Source of the DNA: Pseudomonas uvaldensis
GTDB lineage: Bacteria; Pseudomonadota; Gammaproteobacteria; Pseudomonadales; Pseudomonadaceae
Length of the DNA stretch: 64,000 nt
Assembly (NCBI RefSeq): GCF_021271205.1
Contig: NZ_JAIWKS010000006.1
Coordinates: 310,001 to 374,000, forward strand
Direction of reading: 5' to 3'
A program made the translations under genes and the position numbers. The notes under the pieces were generated by a model. That model searched no databases. It was not told the DNA's origin and saw nothing but the letters and a program-made list of their open reading frames with translations. How positions within the stretch are numbered: the stretch's first letter is position 1; each line of letters opens with the position of its first letter. This document shows positions 18,137-27,066 of this stretch, piece after piece.

Positions 18137-19171
18137 ATGAATATTCTGATCGTTGGGCCCAGTTGGGTCGGTGACATGGTGATGGCACAGACACTGTTCC
18201 AGTGTCTCAAGCAGCGCCATCCGCAATGCGAAATCGACGTCCTGGCCCCGGAATGGAGCCGGCCGATCCTTGAACGCATGCCACAGGTGCGCAAGGCCTT
18301 GAGCTTTCCGCTCGGCCATGGCGTGCTGGAACTGGCAACCCGTCGGCGTATCGGCAAATCCCTGGCTGGTCAATATGACCAGGCGATCCTGTTGCCCAAC
18401 TCATTGAAGTCGGCCCTGGTGCCATTCTTCGCCGGTATCCCGAAACGCACTGGCTGGCGTGGCGAGTTCCGCTACGGGCTGCTCAATGATGTGCGCACGC
18501 TGGACAAGGACCGCTATCCACTGATGATCGAGCGGTTCATGGCCCTGGCCTACGAGCCGGGGACCGAGCTGCCGAAACCCTATCCGCGCCCAAGCCTGCA
18601 AATTGATCCGTTGACCCGAGAAACGGCGTTGACCCGATTCGGCTTGAGCCTTGACCGTCCGGTGCTGGCTTTGTGCCCGGGTGCTGAATTCGGCGAATCC
18701 AAGCGCTGGCCGGCGGAGCATTACGCCCAGGTTGCCGAGGCGAAGATCCGTGAAGGCTGGCAAGTCTGGCTGTTCGGTTCGAAAAAGGATCACCCGGTGG
18801 GTGAAGACATTCGCTCGCGACTGATTCCCGGCTTGCGAGAGGAGTCGGTGAACCTCAGTGGCGAAACCTCCCTGGCCGAAGCCATCGACCTGCTCTCCTG
18901 CGCCGATTCCGTGGTGTCCAACGACTCCGGGCTGATGCACGTGGCGGCGGCCTTGAACCGTCCATTGGTGGCAGTCTATGGCTCCACCTCGCCAGGCTTT
19001 ACCCCACCGTTGGCCGACAAGGTCGAAGTGGTGCGCCTGGGCATCGAATGCAGCCCGTGCTTCGACCGCACCTGCCGCTTCGGTCATTACAACTGCCTGC
19101 GCCAGCTCATGCCACCGGCGGTGAACGATGCCCTGGCGCGTTTGCAGGGCACCCCGGTGGAGGTCCAGTAA
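18137..19171 (+). CDS. waaF: ADP-heptose:LPS heptosyltransferase II
   Basis: A 344-residue GT9 glycosyltransferase that adds the second L-glycero-D-manno-heptose to the LPS inner core on the cytoplasmic face of the inner membrane. It begins MNILIVGPSWVGDMVMAQ, the WaaF signature, and has SKRWPAEHYAQVA, the conserved donor-site segment VSNDSGLMHVAAAL, and YGSTSPGFTPP. Start at 18137 was chosen because the family N-terminus begins there; the preceding 18 codons read through REP-adjacent sequence. First gene of a long, tightly packed LPS core cluster; waaC follows after one base. Confidence 0.97.
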   Translation: MNILIVGPSWVGDMVMAQTLFQCLKQRHPQCEIDVLAPEWSRPILERMPQVRKALSFPLGHGVLELATRRRIGKSLAGQYDQAILLPNSLKSALVPFFAGIPKRTGWRGEFRYGLLNDVRTLDKDRYPLMIERFMALAYEPGTELPKPYPRPSLQIDPLTRETALTRFGLSLDRPVLALCPGAEFGESKRWPAEHYAQVAEAKIREGWQVWLFGSKKDHPVGEDIRSRLIPGLREESVNLSGETSLAEAIDLLSCADSVVSNDSGLMHVAAALNRPLVAVYGSTSPGFTPPLADKVEVVRLGIECSPCFDRTCRFGHYNCLRQLMPPAVNDALARLQGTPVEVQ

Positions 19172-19172
19172 C

Positions 19173-20231
19173 TTGCGGGTATTGTTGATCAAGACCTCTT
19201 CGCTGGGCGATGTGGTCCACACCCTGCCAGCATTGACCGACGCGGCGCGAGCGATCCCTGGCATCCGGTTCGATTGGGTGGTGGAAGAAGGCTTCGCCGA
19301 AATTCCCACCTGGCACCCGGCCGTGGGCAAGGTCATCCCTGTGGCGATCCGTCGTTGGCGCAAGAACCTCTGGCAAACCGTCAAGAGCGGCGAATGGCGA
19401 CGCTTCAAACACAGCATGCGTGCCGAAAAGTACGATCTGGTGATCGACGCCCAGGGCTTGCTCAAGAGCGCCTGGCTGACCCGCTACGTCAAGGCCCCGG
19501 TGGCGGGCCTGGACAGACACTCGGCCCGCGAACCCCTGGCCGCACGCTTTTATTCCCGTCGATTGGCGGTGGCCCGTGGTCAACATGCGGTCGAACGGGT
19601 GCGGCAATTGTTCGCGTTGGCGCTGGGGTACGACTTGCCGCAGACCCTGGGCAACTATGGCCTGAGCGTCGATAAGCTGGTGGAACTGCCGCGCCAATAT
19701 CCTTACGTGGTGTTCCTGCATGGCACCACCTGGGAGTCCAAACACTGGCCGGAGCTTTACTGGCGTCAATTGGCCGAGCGCATGGGCCAGCTCGGCGTGG
19801 TAGTGAAGTTGCCATGGGGCAGCGCGCCGGAAAAGGCCAGGGCCGAGCGTATCGCCAAAGGACTGCGCAATGCCCTGGTGCTGCCGAAGCTGAACCTGGG
19901 CGGAATGGGCAAGGTACTGGCCGGCGCCCAGGCCTGTGTGGCCGTGGACACCGGATTGGGACACCTGGCCGCCGCCCTGGACGTGCCGACCATTTCCCTG
20001 CTCGGCCCCACCAACCCGGTACTGACCGGTGCCTATGGCAAGGGCCAGATCCATCTCGCCAGCGATTTCCCTTGTGCGCCGTGCATGCAGAAACAATGCA
20101 CCTACCCGCCGACCGCCGAAGATGCGCGTCGGTTCGACCTGAAACGCGAGCAGCCCCTGTGCTTCACGCGTCTGAATCCCGAGCGTGTCGCCAGCCACCT
20201 GAGCACGTTATTGGCTGAGGAACCACGCTGA
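19173..20231 (+). CDS. waaC: ADP-heptose:Kdo heptosyltransferase I
   Basis: A 352-residue GT9 enzyme that adds the first heptose to Kdo of the LPS inner core. It starts with TTG giving MRVLLIKTSSLGDVVHTLPA, the exact WaaC N-terminus, preceded by GGAGG at 19158-19163. No ATG near this point gives that N-terminus. Conserved parts include VIDAQGLLKSAWLTR, FLHGTTWESKHWPE and the donor-site GHLAAALDVPTISLLGPTNP. It is coupled to waaF upstream and to waaG downstream (TGATG overlap). Confidence 0.96.
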   Translation: MRVLLIKTSSLGDVVHTLPALTDAARAIPGIRFDWVVEEGFAEIPTWHPAVGKVIPVAIRRWRKNLWQTVKSGEWRRFKHSMRAEKYDLVIDAQGLLKSAWLTRYVKAPVAGLDRHSAREPLAARFYSRRLAVARGQHAVERVRQLFALALGYDLPQTLGNYGLSVDKLVELPRQYPYVVFLHGTTWESKHWPELYWRQLAERMGQLGVVVKLPWGSAPEKARAERIAKGLRNALVLPKLNLGGMGKVLAGAQACVAVDTGLGHLAAALDVPTISLLGPTNPVLTGAYGKGQIHLASDFPCAPCMQKQCTYPPTAEDARRFDLKREQPLCFTRLNPERVASHLSTLLAEEPR

Positions 20232-21355
20232 TGCAATTGGCTTTTGTCCTTTATAAGTACTTCCCCTTCGGTGGCCTGCAACGCGACTTCATGCGCATTG
20301 CGCTGGAGTGTCAGCGGCGCGGGCATCAGATTCGCGTCTACACGCTGATCTGGGAAGGTGACGTCCCACCGGGCTTCGAAGTGCTGGTCGCGCCGGTCAA
20401 GGCGCTGTTCAACCACCGTCGCAACGAGAAACTCAGCGCATGGATGGAGGCTGATCTTGCCAAGCGCCCGGTGGACCGCTTGATCGGCTTCAACAAGATG
20501 CCCGGCCTGGACGTGTACTACGCCGCCGATGGCTGCTTCGAAGACAAGGCGCAGAACCTGCGTAACTCCTTGTACCGACGCTGGGGCCGCTACCGGCATT
20601 TTGCCGAGTACGAGCGGGCCGTGTTCGCCAAGGATGCCAAAACCGACGTACTGATGATTTCCGAAGTCCAGCAGCCGCTGTTCATCAAGCACTACGGCAC
20701 ACCGCTGGAACGCTTTCATCTGCTGCCACCGGGTATCGCCCAGGACCGCCGTCGGCCTGTCGATGCCGACGAGATTCGCGCGGCGTTCCGTGCCGAGTTC
20801 GAACTTGCCGAGGATGACCTGCTGCTGGTGCAGATCGGTTCCGGGTTCAAGACCAAGGGGGTGGATCGCAGCCTCAAGGCCCTGGCTGCGCTGCCGCCCG
20901 AGCTCAAAAAACGTACCCGGCTGTTTGTAATTGGCCAGGACGACCCCAAGGTATTCCAACTGCAGGGCGCCGCGTTGGGCCTGGGTGACAATGTGCGGTT
21001 CCTCAAGGGGCGCAGTGACATCCCTCGGTTCCTGTTGGGCGCCGACCTGTTGATTCACCCGGCGTACAACGAAAACACTGGCACCGTTCTGCTTGAAGCA
21101 TTGGTGGCCGGGCTGCCGGTGCTGGTCAGTGCGGTGTGCGGGTACGCCCATTACATCGCCGAGGCCGACAGCGGCCTGGTGTTGGACGAGCCGTTCGAAC
21201 AGGCCCAGCTCACCGGGTACCTGGAGCGAATGCTGAGCGACGCCGAGGCGCGGGCGGCCTGGAGCCGCAACGGTCTGGCGTTCGCCGAAACGGCGGACCT
21301 CTACAGCATGCCGCAGCACGCGGCCGACGTGATTCTGGCGGAGCACGCACAATGA
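20231..21355 (+). CDS. waaG: LPS core glucosyltransferase I-type enzyme WaaG
   Basis: A 374-residue GT4, GT-B-fold glycosyltransferase. In Pseudomonas, WaaG adds the first outer-core hexosamine (GalN) to heptose II. It opens with MQLAFVLYKYFPFGGLQRDFMRI (first 20 residues diagnostic) and contains IGFNKMPGLDVYYAADGCF and the GT4 donor motif HPAYNENTGTVLLEALVAGLPVL. The start codon overlaps the waaC stop; the stop overlaps the waaP start (ATGA). Confidence 0.95.
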   Translation: MQLAFVLYKYFPFGGLQRDFMRIALECQRRGHQIRVYTLIWEGDVPPGFEVLVAPVKALFNHRRNEKLSAWMEADLAKRPVDRLIGFNKMPGLDVYYAADGCFEDKAQNLRNSLYRRWGRYRHFAEYERAVFAKDAKTDVLMISEVQQPLFIKHYGTPLERFHLLPPGIAQDRRRPVDADEIRAAFRAEFELAEDDLLLVQIGSGFKTKGVDRSLKALAALPPELKKRTRLFVIGQDDPKVFQLQGAALGLGDNVRFLKGRSDIPRFLLGADLLIHPAYNENTGTVLLEALVAGLPVLVSAVCGYAHYIAEADSGLVLDEPFEQAQLTGYLERMLSDAEARAAWSRNGLAFAETADLYSMPQHAADVILAEHAQ

Positions 21356-22158
21356 AAGTGATGTTGGCCGAACCGTTCAAGAGCCTTTGGGCCGGGCGCG
21401 ATGCGTTCGCTGAAGTCGAGGCGCTCAAGGGCGAGGTCTACCGTGAACTGGAAGCCCGGCGCACCTTGCGCACCGAGGTGAACGGCCGCGGCTTTTTCGT
21501 CAAGATCCACCGGGGCATCGGTTGGGCCGAGATCGTCAAGAATCTGGTCACTGCCAAATTGCCGGTCCTCGGCGCGGGGCAGGAATGGGCCGCCATCCAG
21601 CGTTTGCAGGAAGTCGGTGTGCCTACCATGACCGCCGTCGCGTATGGCGAGAAGGGTAGCAATCCGGCGGACCAGCATTCGTTCATCATCACCGAGGAGC
21701 TGGCCCCCACCGTCAGCCTCGAGGATTTCAGCATCGACTGGGTCCGCCAGCCGCCGGAGCCTGCCCTCAAACGTGCCCTGATCGCTGAAGTGGCGCGCAT
21801 GACCGGCATGATGCACCGTGCCGGCGTCAACCATCGCGACTGCTATATCTGTCATTTCCTGCTGCACACTGACAAGCCGGTCACCGCCGCAGATCTCAAA
21901 TTGTCGGTAATCGACCTGCATCGCGCCCAGACCCGTCCGGCCATCACCCCCCGCTGGCGCAACAAGGACCTGGCGGCGCTGTATTTCTCGGCACTGGACA
22001 TCGGCTTGACCCGTCGCGACAAGCTGCGTTTTCTCAAGGGTTATTTCCAGCAGCCGCTGCGCCGGATCCTGGCTGACGAAGCGCTGTTGTTGCGCTGGCT
22101 CGAAGGCAAGGCCAACAAGCTCTATGCACGCAAGCAGCGATATGGGGATGCGCTCTGA
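21352..22158 (+). CDS. waaP: LPS core heptose(I) kinase WaaP
   Basis: A 268-residue eukaryotic-kinase-like enzyme that phosphorylates heptose I of the inner core. The phosphates bridge divalent cations and are essential for the outer-membrane barrier in P. aeruginosa. The start is at MKVMLAEPFKSLWAGRDAF, overlapping the waaG stop. Kinase motifs: FFVKIHRGIGW (ATP-site Lys), AGVNHRDCYICHFLL (catalytic HRD loop) and LSVIDLHRAQTRP (metal-binding D). Length equals the P. aeruginosa protein (268). Confidence 0.96.
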   Translation: MKVMLAEPFKSLWAGRDAFAEVEALKGEVYRELEARRTLRTEVNGRGFFVKIHRGIGWAEIVKNLVTAKLPVLGAGQEWAAIQRLQEVGVPTMTAVAYGEKGSNPADQHSFIITEELAPTVSLEDFSIDWVRQPPEPALKRALIAEVARMTGMMHRAGVNHRDCYICHFLLHTDKPVTAADLKLSVIDLHRAQTRPAITPRWRNKDLAALYFSALDIGLTRRDKLRFLKGYFQQPLRRILADEALLLRWLEGKANKLYARKQRYGDAL

Positions 22159-22892
22159 TGTCGGGTTGGAATCTGGAGCCTGTCTACGCGGAACTGGCGC
22201 AGGATTTCGGCAGCCTCGACGCGGTGTTCGCCCTTGAGGGTGAGCGGCTGACCCGCGATCCGCTGTCGGAGGTGATCCGGGTGCGGCGCAACGGTGTGAA
22301 CTACTATGTCAAGCGCTACACCGGGGCTGGCAAGGGCTTGCGGCGTTACCTGGGCAAGCCCCGGGTCAAATCCGAATGGCAGAATCTCAAGCGTTTCGCC
22401 AAATGGGGAATTCCCACGGCGCAAATCGTCGCCTGGGGGCTGGAGCGACATGGCGCAGCCTATGCCCGTGGCGCGATGATCACCCGTGAATTGCCCCATA
22501 CCGAAGACCTCTCGGCCCTGGCCGAACGTCACGACCAGCGTTTGACCGATCGCGCATGGGTCGACAAGGTGAGCCTGCAACTGGCCGGATACACGCGGAC
22601 CATGCATGAACATCGTTTCACCCATAACGATCTGAAATGGCGCAATCTGTTGGTAGACGACCAGTCGCGACTGTTCCTGATCGACTGCCCCAACGGCGAT
22701 TTCTGGCGTGGCTTCTGGCTCAAATACCGCATCACCAAAGACCTGGCGTGCCTGGATAAGGTGGCCAAGTATCACCTGTCCGCCACCCAGCGCCTGCGCT
22801 TTTACCTGCAATATCGCCAGCATGACCGGCTCGATGCGTGCGATAAGAAACGCATCCGCCACGTAGTGAGATTTTTCGAGGGGCGTGAATGA
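22158..22892 (+). CDS. wapP: LPS core kinase-like protein (WapP-type, InaA/RfaP family)
   Basis: A 244-residue kinase-fold protein, the counterpart by position of PA5008 (WapP), which phosphorylates heptose II. It keeps the ATP-site YYVKRYTGAGKGLRRYLG and the catalytic loop FTHNDLKWRNLLVDD, followed by LFLIDCPNGDF. Start and stop overlap the neighbours by 1 and 4 bases, so translation is coupled along waaG-waaP-wapP-wapQ. The symbol rests on remembered synteny with PAO1; the family assignment is certain. Confidence 0.85.
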   Translation: MSGWNLEPVYAELAQDFGSLDAVFALEGERLTRDPLSEVIRVRRNGVNYYVKRYTGAGKGLRRYLGKPRVKSEWQNLKRFAKWGIPTAQIVAWGLERHGAAYARGAMITRELPHTEDLSALAERHDQRLTDRAWVDKVSLQLAGYTRTMHEHRFTHNDLKWRNLLVDDQSRLFLIDCPNGDFWRGFWLKYRITKDLACLDKVAKYHLSATQRLRFYLQYRQHDRLDACDKKRIRHVVRFFEGRE

Positions 22893-23641
22893 CTGATTTT
22901 CTGGCCGCCGAAGACCGGCCATTACTGGCGCGTCACGGCCTGGACAGCTTCGAGGCCCTGTGGGCCCGGCAATTGGATGCGGTGGACGAACCCAACACCT
23001 CGGGTGGAGGCTGGAGCAGCGTATTCCGGCTCGAACTGGAAGGGCAGGGGTATTACCTCAAGCGCCAGAGCAATTACCTGACCCGGACCTGGTCCCACCC
23101 TTTCGGCGAGCCGAGTTTCTCGCGGGAGTTTCGCAATATCAGCCGCTATCGCGAGTTGGGAATCCCTGCCCTGCAAGCGGTGTTCTATGGCCAGCGCAAG
23201 GTGGATGGCGACGTACGGGCAATTCTGTTGACCCGCGCCCTCGACGGCTGGGATGACCTGGAATCGCTGTTACAGCGCTGGCCGGCCCTGGCGTCGGCGC
23301 AACGTGTCGCCATCCTGAAGGCCTGTGGTTTATTGGCGCGGCGCCTGCATGGCATGCGCCAGATTCACGGTTGTTTCTACCCCAAGCACATCTTTTTGCA
23401 GGCGAGCACGAACGGCTATCAAGCACAGTTGATTGACTTGGAGAAGACCCGACCGCTGCTTTTCGGTCAGCGCGACCGGGTCAAGGATCTGGAGCCCTTG
23501 CTGCGGCGCGCACCCGTCTGGAATGACAACGAGGTGCGTCAGCTGCTGTCTACCTATCTGGACCAACCGAACGAGGGCGCGCTGGTCGAAAGTTGGATGA
23601 ACCGCCTTGTCGCCAGGCGCAGTCACAAGGAAGCCCACTGA
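22889..23641 (+). CDS. wapQ: LPS core kinase-like protein (WapQ-type)
   Basis: A 250-residue kinase-fold protein at the position of PA5007 (WapQ). The ATP-site region YYLKRQSNYLTRTWSHPFGE is clear. The catalytic loop is altered: IHGCFYPKHIFL replaces the usual HxDLxxxN, with H-G-C-F-Y-P-K-H, a form also typical of some InaA-family LPS kinases. The metal-binding part is LIDLEKTRPLL. It overlaps both neighbours (ATGA and TGATG). Activity is inferred from family and context. Confidence 0.82.
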   Translation: MTDFLAAEDRPLLARHGLDSFEALWARQLDAVDEPNTSGGGWSSVFRLELEGQGYYLKRQSNYLTRTWSHPFGEPSFSREFRNISRYRELGIPALQAVFYGQRKVDGDVRAILLTRALDGWDDLESLLQRWPALASAQRVAILKACGLLARRLHGMRQIHGCFYPKHIFLQASTNGYQAQLIDLEKTRPLLFGQRDRVKDLEPLLRRAPVWNDNEVRQLLSTYLDQPNEGALVESWMNRLVARRSHKEAH

Positions 23642-25092
23642 TGCAATTGTCCGAACTCAAAGATGCCGGTCGCAGTCCAGTGCTGCCATTGAGCCTGGAA
23701 TTGGCGGACGCCGCCGGACCGGCGCAACTGCAACTGCTTTCTCTGCTGCGGGTACTGCCGGGGCAGCGTTATGTCGGCGCCGGTGTGTGGCGCGGCCGAC
23801 CGGTGCTGGCCAAACTGCTGGTGGGCAGCAAGGCCGCCCGGCACTTCCAGCGTGAACGGCAAGGTGTCCGCCTGCTGGCTGAACAGGGTCTGACCACGCC
23901 GCTGCTGCTCGCCGATGGCCTGAAGGACGGCGAGGGCGGCTGGCTGCTGTTCGAGTTGCTCGAAGGGGCCGAGAGCCTGGGCGACGCCTGGAAGCAGGTC
24001 GAGCATCTGCCATTGTTGGCCGATGAACAGACAGACGTGCTGGCCGAAGCCTTGGGTGCCATCGCACAACTGCACAGCAAGGGCTTGTGGCAGGAAGACC
24101 TTCATCTGGACAATCTGCTGCGCCATGGCGGCAAGCTCTATCTGATCGACGGTGCCGGCATACGCGCCGAAACCCCCGGGCAAGCTTTGTCGCGACAGAA
24201 AGTGCTGGAGAACCTCGGGGTGTTTTTTGCCCAACTGCCCAAGGCCATCGAACCGTTCAACGAAGAACTCCTGGTGCATTACCTGCTGAGCAACGCCGAA
24301 CATGCGCTGCCCATGGAGGCGCTGCAAAAGCAGATCGACAAGGTGTACGGCTGGCGGTTGAAGGACTTTCTGGAAAAGGTCGGGCGCGAGTGCAGCCTGT
24401 TCAGCGTGCAGCGCGGCCCGTTTGGTCTGAGAGCAATCCGTCGCGATGAAGAAGTCGCCATGGCACCGGTGCTGGCGCAGGCCGACGCCTTGCTTGACCG
24501 GGGGCATCTCTATAAGACCGGGGGCGCGGCGAGCGTCGGCAAGGTCGAGGTGGACGGTCGTCCTCTGGTGATCAAACGCTACAACATCAAGCACTTCGCT
24601 CATTGGCTCAAACGCTTCTGGCGCCCCAGTCGCGCCTGGCATTCCTGGCGCGAGGGTAATCGCCTGGCCTTCCTCGGCATCGCCACGCCCAAGCCCCTGG
24701 CGTTGCTGGAAAAGCGTTTCCTGTGGCTGCGCCGGAGCGCTTATATGGTGACCGAACATCTGTCGGGGCCGGACATCATCGAGCGCTTTGCTCCTTACGT
24801 GGAAAGTGGCGAGGCGCCTGAACCTGAACTGCTTGCCCTGGATCGTTTGTTCGCCGATCTCATCCGCGAACGCATCAGCCATGGTGATCTCAAGGGGCAT
24901 AACCTGTTCTGGCAACACGACCGCTGGGCGCTGATCGACCTGGATTCCATGTGCCAGCACCGCTCCCACGCGAGTTTCGCCCCGGCTTACGCCCGGGATC
25001 GGGCGCGGTTCATGCGCAACTGGCCTGAGGGGAGTGGGTTGTATCGGGTGATTGATGAGCGGTTGCCCAAGGAAATCTCCAGCGAATCCTGA
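23641..25092 (+). CDS. Tandem kinase-like LPS core protein (PA5006-type)
   Basis: A 483-residue protein with two kinase-fold halves. The first half has LWQEDLHLDNLLRHGGKLYL and ends with a D in IDGAG. The second half has LVIKRYNIKHFAHWLKRFWR and ISHGDLKGHNLFWQHDRW followed by LIDLDSM. Both catalytic loops keep D and N, so both halves could be active. By position it corresponds to PA5006, whose substrate I do not know. The ATG at 23641 overlaps the wapQ stop; an extension to 23593 would run inside wapQ and was rejected. It is the last gene of the overlapping waaF-to-PA5006 run. Confidence 0.85.
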   Translation: MQLSELKDAGRSPVLPLSLELADAAGPAQLQLLSLLRVLPGQRYVGAGVWRGRPVLAKLLVGSKAARHFQRERQGVRLLAEQGLTTPLLLADGLKDGEGGWLLFELLEGAESLGDAWKQVEHLPLLADEQTDVLAEALGAIAQLHSKGLWQEDLHLDNLLRHGGKLYLIDGAGIRAETPGQALSRQKVLENLGVFFAQLPKAIEPFNEELLVHYLLSNAEHALPMEALQKQIDKVYGWRLKDFLEKVGRECSLFSVQRGPFGLRAIRRDEEVAMAPVLAQADALLDRGHLYKTGGAASVGKVEVDGRPLVIKRYNIKHFAHWLKRFWRPSRAWHSWREGNRLAFLGIATPKPLALLEKRFLWLRRSAYMVTEHLSGPDIIERFAPYVESGEAPEPELLALDRLFADLIRERISHGDLKGHNLFWQHDRWALIDLDSMCQHRSHASFAPAYARDRARFMRNWPEGSGLYRVIDERLPKEISSES

Positions 25093-25095
25093 AGC

Positions 25096-25170
25096 GGACC
25101 TGCTCGCGAAGAGGACGTATCAGGCGTCTGGCCCTTCAAGCAAGGCCCGGTTTTACAGGCGCCCAGGTAC
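25096..25170. repeat. Degenerate REP-like sequence after the kinase genes
   Basis: GGACCTGCTCGCGAAGAGG and, 35 bases on, TTCAAGCAAGGCCCGGTTTTACAG resemble the two halves of a decayed REP pair. They mark the end of the first LPS transcription unit. Confidence 0.45.
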
Positions 25171-25209
25171 CAGCCGCTCACCGCTAGCGGCTTACCGCCG
25201 CTTTTAAGC

Positions 25210-25215
25210 TATAAT
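25210..25215 (+). promoter_or_regulatory. Possible -10 box for the carbamoyltransferase unit
   Basis: A perfect TATAAT at 25210-25215, 94 bases before the GTG start, in a short AT-rich stretch after a REP remnant. No good TTGACA-like -35 is visible at the right spacing, so this is tentative. Confidence 0.4.
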
Positions 25216-25308
25216 CCCGCCCTTTAGCTGCCCAACGCCCCTGGCGAGCGGCACATCAATTTTTCGAGGCGCTTGTCGCCCGCATGCAGACATAAGAGGC
25301 TAGACCCT

Positions 25309-27066
25309 GTGGCATTGACGATTCTTGGCCTGTCCGGCGCCCTTAGCCATGATCCTTCCGCCGCGCTGTACATCGACGGCAAGCTGATCGCGGCGGCTGA
25401 GGAGGAGCGCTTCGTACGCGATAAACATGCAAAGAACCGCATGCCCTACGAGTCGGCGAAGTTCTGCCTGGAGCAGGCAGGCATCAAGCCGTCCGACGTC
25501 GACGTGGTGGCGATTCCGTTCGCCCCGATCAGCCTGTTCGGCGAAGCGCGCTGGCACTACGCCAAGCGCTACTGGTACGCACCGGATCGCGCCCTTGATG
25601 CGATCCTGATGGGTAACCGTCGCTACAAGCGTTATCGTCGCAAGATCGTCTGGTGCCTGGAACAACTGGGCTTCGACCCGAAAAAAGTCAAGATCGAACC
25701 GGTGGAGCACCACCTGGCCCACGCCTCCAGCGCCTACCACTGCTCAGGCTTTCAGGAAAAAACCGCGATCCTGGGCATCGACGGCAAGGGTGAGTACGCC
25801 ACGACTTTCTTCGGCTACGGCGAAAACGGCAAGATCCACAAGATCAAGGAATTTTACGATCCGGATTCCCTCGGTGGCCTGTACGGTGCGATCACTGAGT
25901 TCCTTGGCTTCGAAATGCTCGACGGCGAGTTCAAGGTCATGGGCATGGCGCCTTATGGCGATGCCAGCAAGTACGATTTCTCGCGCCTGGCTTCGTTCGA
26001 GAATGGCCAGTTGGTGATCAATACCGACTACGCCAACGTGATCGGCCTGCGTCGCTATAAAGAGAAGGGCAAGGGCTTTTATTTTTCGCCGAAGCTGATC
26101 GAGTGGCTGGGCCCGAAACGTGAAGGCGACATCGCCGACGAGCCATATATCCACTACGCGGCCAGCATGCAGGCGCTGTTCGAGAAGCTTGCGTTGCAAA
26201 TGATCGATCATTACCTGGGCGACATCCTCAAGGAAACCGGCAAGTTGGCGTTCGCCGGCGGCTGCGCCTTGAACGTCAAGCTGAACCAGAAGATCATCGC
26301 CCGCGATGACGTCAAGGAACTGTTCGTACAGCCGGCGTCCGGTGATGCCGGCACCGCGGTGGGCGCGGCGGCCTATGTGTCCCATGCCCGTGGCGTGCCC
26401 GTGGAGAAGATGGAGCACGTCTACCTCGGCCCGGCCTACAGCAATGAAGATGTGATCGCCGCGTGCGCTCGTCACCCGAGCAAACCGGCCTGGCGCAAGA
26501 TCGACAACACCCCCGAGCGCATTGCGAAAATCATGGTCGACGGTAACCCGGTGGCCTGGTTCCAGGGACGCATGGAGTTTGGTCCGCGTGCCTTGGGTGG
26601 CCGTTCGATCATTGGTTGCCCGAGCGCTACCGGCGTGGCTGACCGCATCAACGAACAGATCAAGTTCCGTGAGCGCTGGAGGCCGTTCTGCCCGTCGATG
26701 CTCGACACCGTTGCGCCGCAGATGATCAAGGTCGATCACCCCGCGCCTTTCATGACGTTCACTTTTGAAGTGGCCGAAGAATGGAAAACCCGCGTGCCGG
26801 AAGTCGTCCATGAAGATGGCACTTCCCGGGCCCAGGTGCTCAAGCGCGAATACAACCCGCGCTACTACGACATGATGAAGGCGCTCGAGGTGCTGACCGG
26901 CAACGGCGTGTCCCTGAACACGTCGCTCAACCGCCGTGGCGAACCGATGATCTGCTCGCCGACCGACGCGTTGAATATGTTCTACGGTTCCGATCTGCAA
27001 TATCTGATCATGGAAGACATTCTGGTGGTCAAAGACGGCGTGGACGCTTATGACACGCTCGGCTGA
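25309..27066 (+). CDS. wapO: Carbamoyltransferase acting on the LPS core
   Basis: A 585-residue NodU/CmcH-type carbamoyltransferase. The N-terminal part has GLSGALSHDPSAALYIDGKL and the metal-binding HHLAHASSAYH, in a Kae1/ASKHA-like fold. The C-terminal YrdC-like part has FQGRMEFGPRALGGRSI and NTSLNRRGEPMICSP. The family transfers carbamoyl from carbamoyl phosphate to a hydroxyl. In Pseudomonas LPS, heptose II carries a 7-O-carbamoyl group, and the gene at this position (PA5005, WapO as I recall) is assigned to it. GTG start chosen because AAGAGG lies nine bases upstream and homologues begin at ALTILGLSG. Overlaps the next gene by 17 bases. Confidence 0.88.
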   Translation: MALTILGLSGALSHDPSAALYIDGKLIAAAEEERFVRDKHAKNRMPYESAKFCLEQAGIKPSDVDVVAIPFAPISLFGEARWHYAKRYWYAPDRALDAILMGNRRYKRYRRKIVWCLEQLGFDPKKVKIEPVEHHLAHASSAYHCSGFQEKTAILGIDGKGEYATTFFGYGENGKIHKIKEFYDPDSLGGLYGAITEFLGFEMLDGEFKVMGMAPYGDASKYDFSRLASFENGQLVINTDYANVIGLRRYKEKGKGFYFSPKLIEWLGPKREGDIADEPYIHYAASMQALFEKLALQMIDHYLGDILKETGKLAFAGGCALNVKLNQKIIARDDVKELFVQPASGDAGTAVGAAAYVSHARGVPVEKMEHVYLGPAYSNEDVIAACARHPSKPAWRKIDNTPERIAKIMVDGNPVAWFQGRMEFGPRALGGRSIIGCPSATGVADRINEQIKFRERWRPFCPSMLDTVAPQMIKVDHPAPFMTFTFEVAEEWKTRVPEVVHEDGTSRAQVLKREYNPRYYDMMKALEVLTGNGVSLNTSLNRRGEPMICSPTDALNMFYGSDLQYLIMEDILVVKDGVDAYDTLG

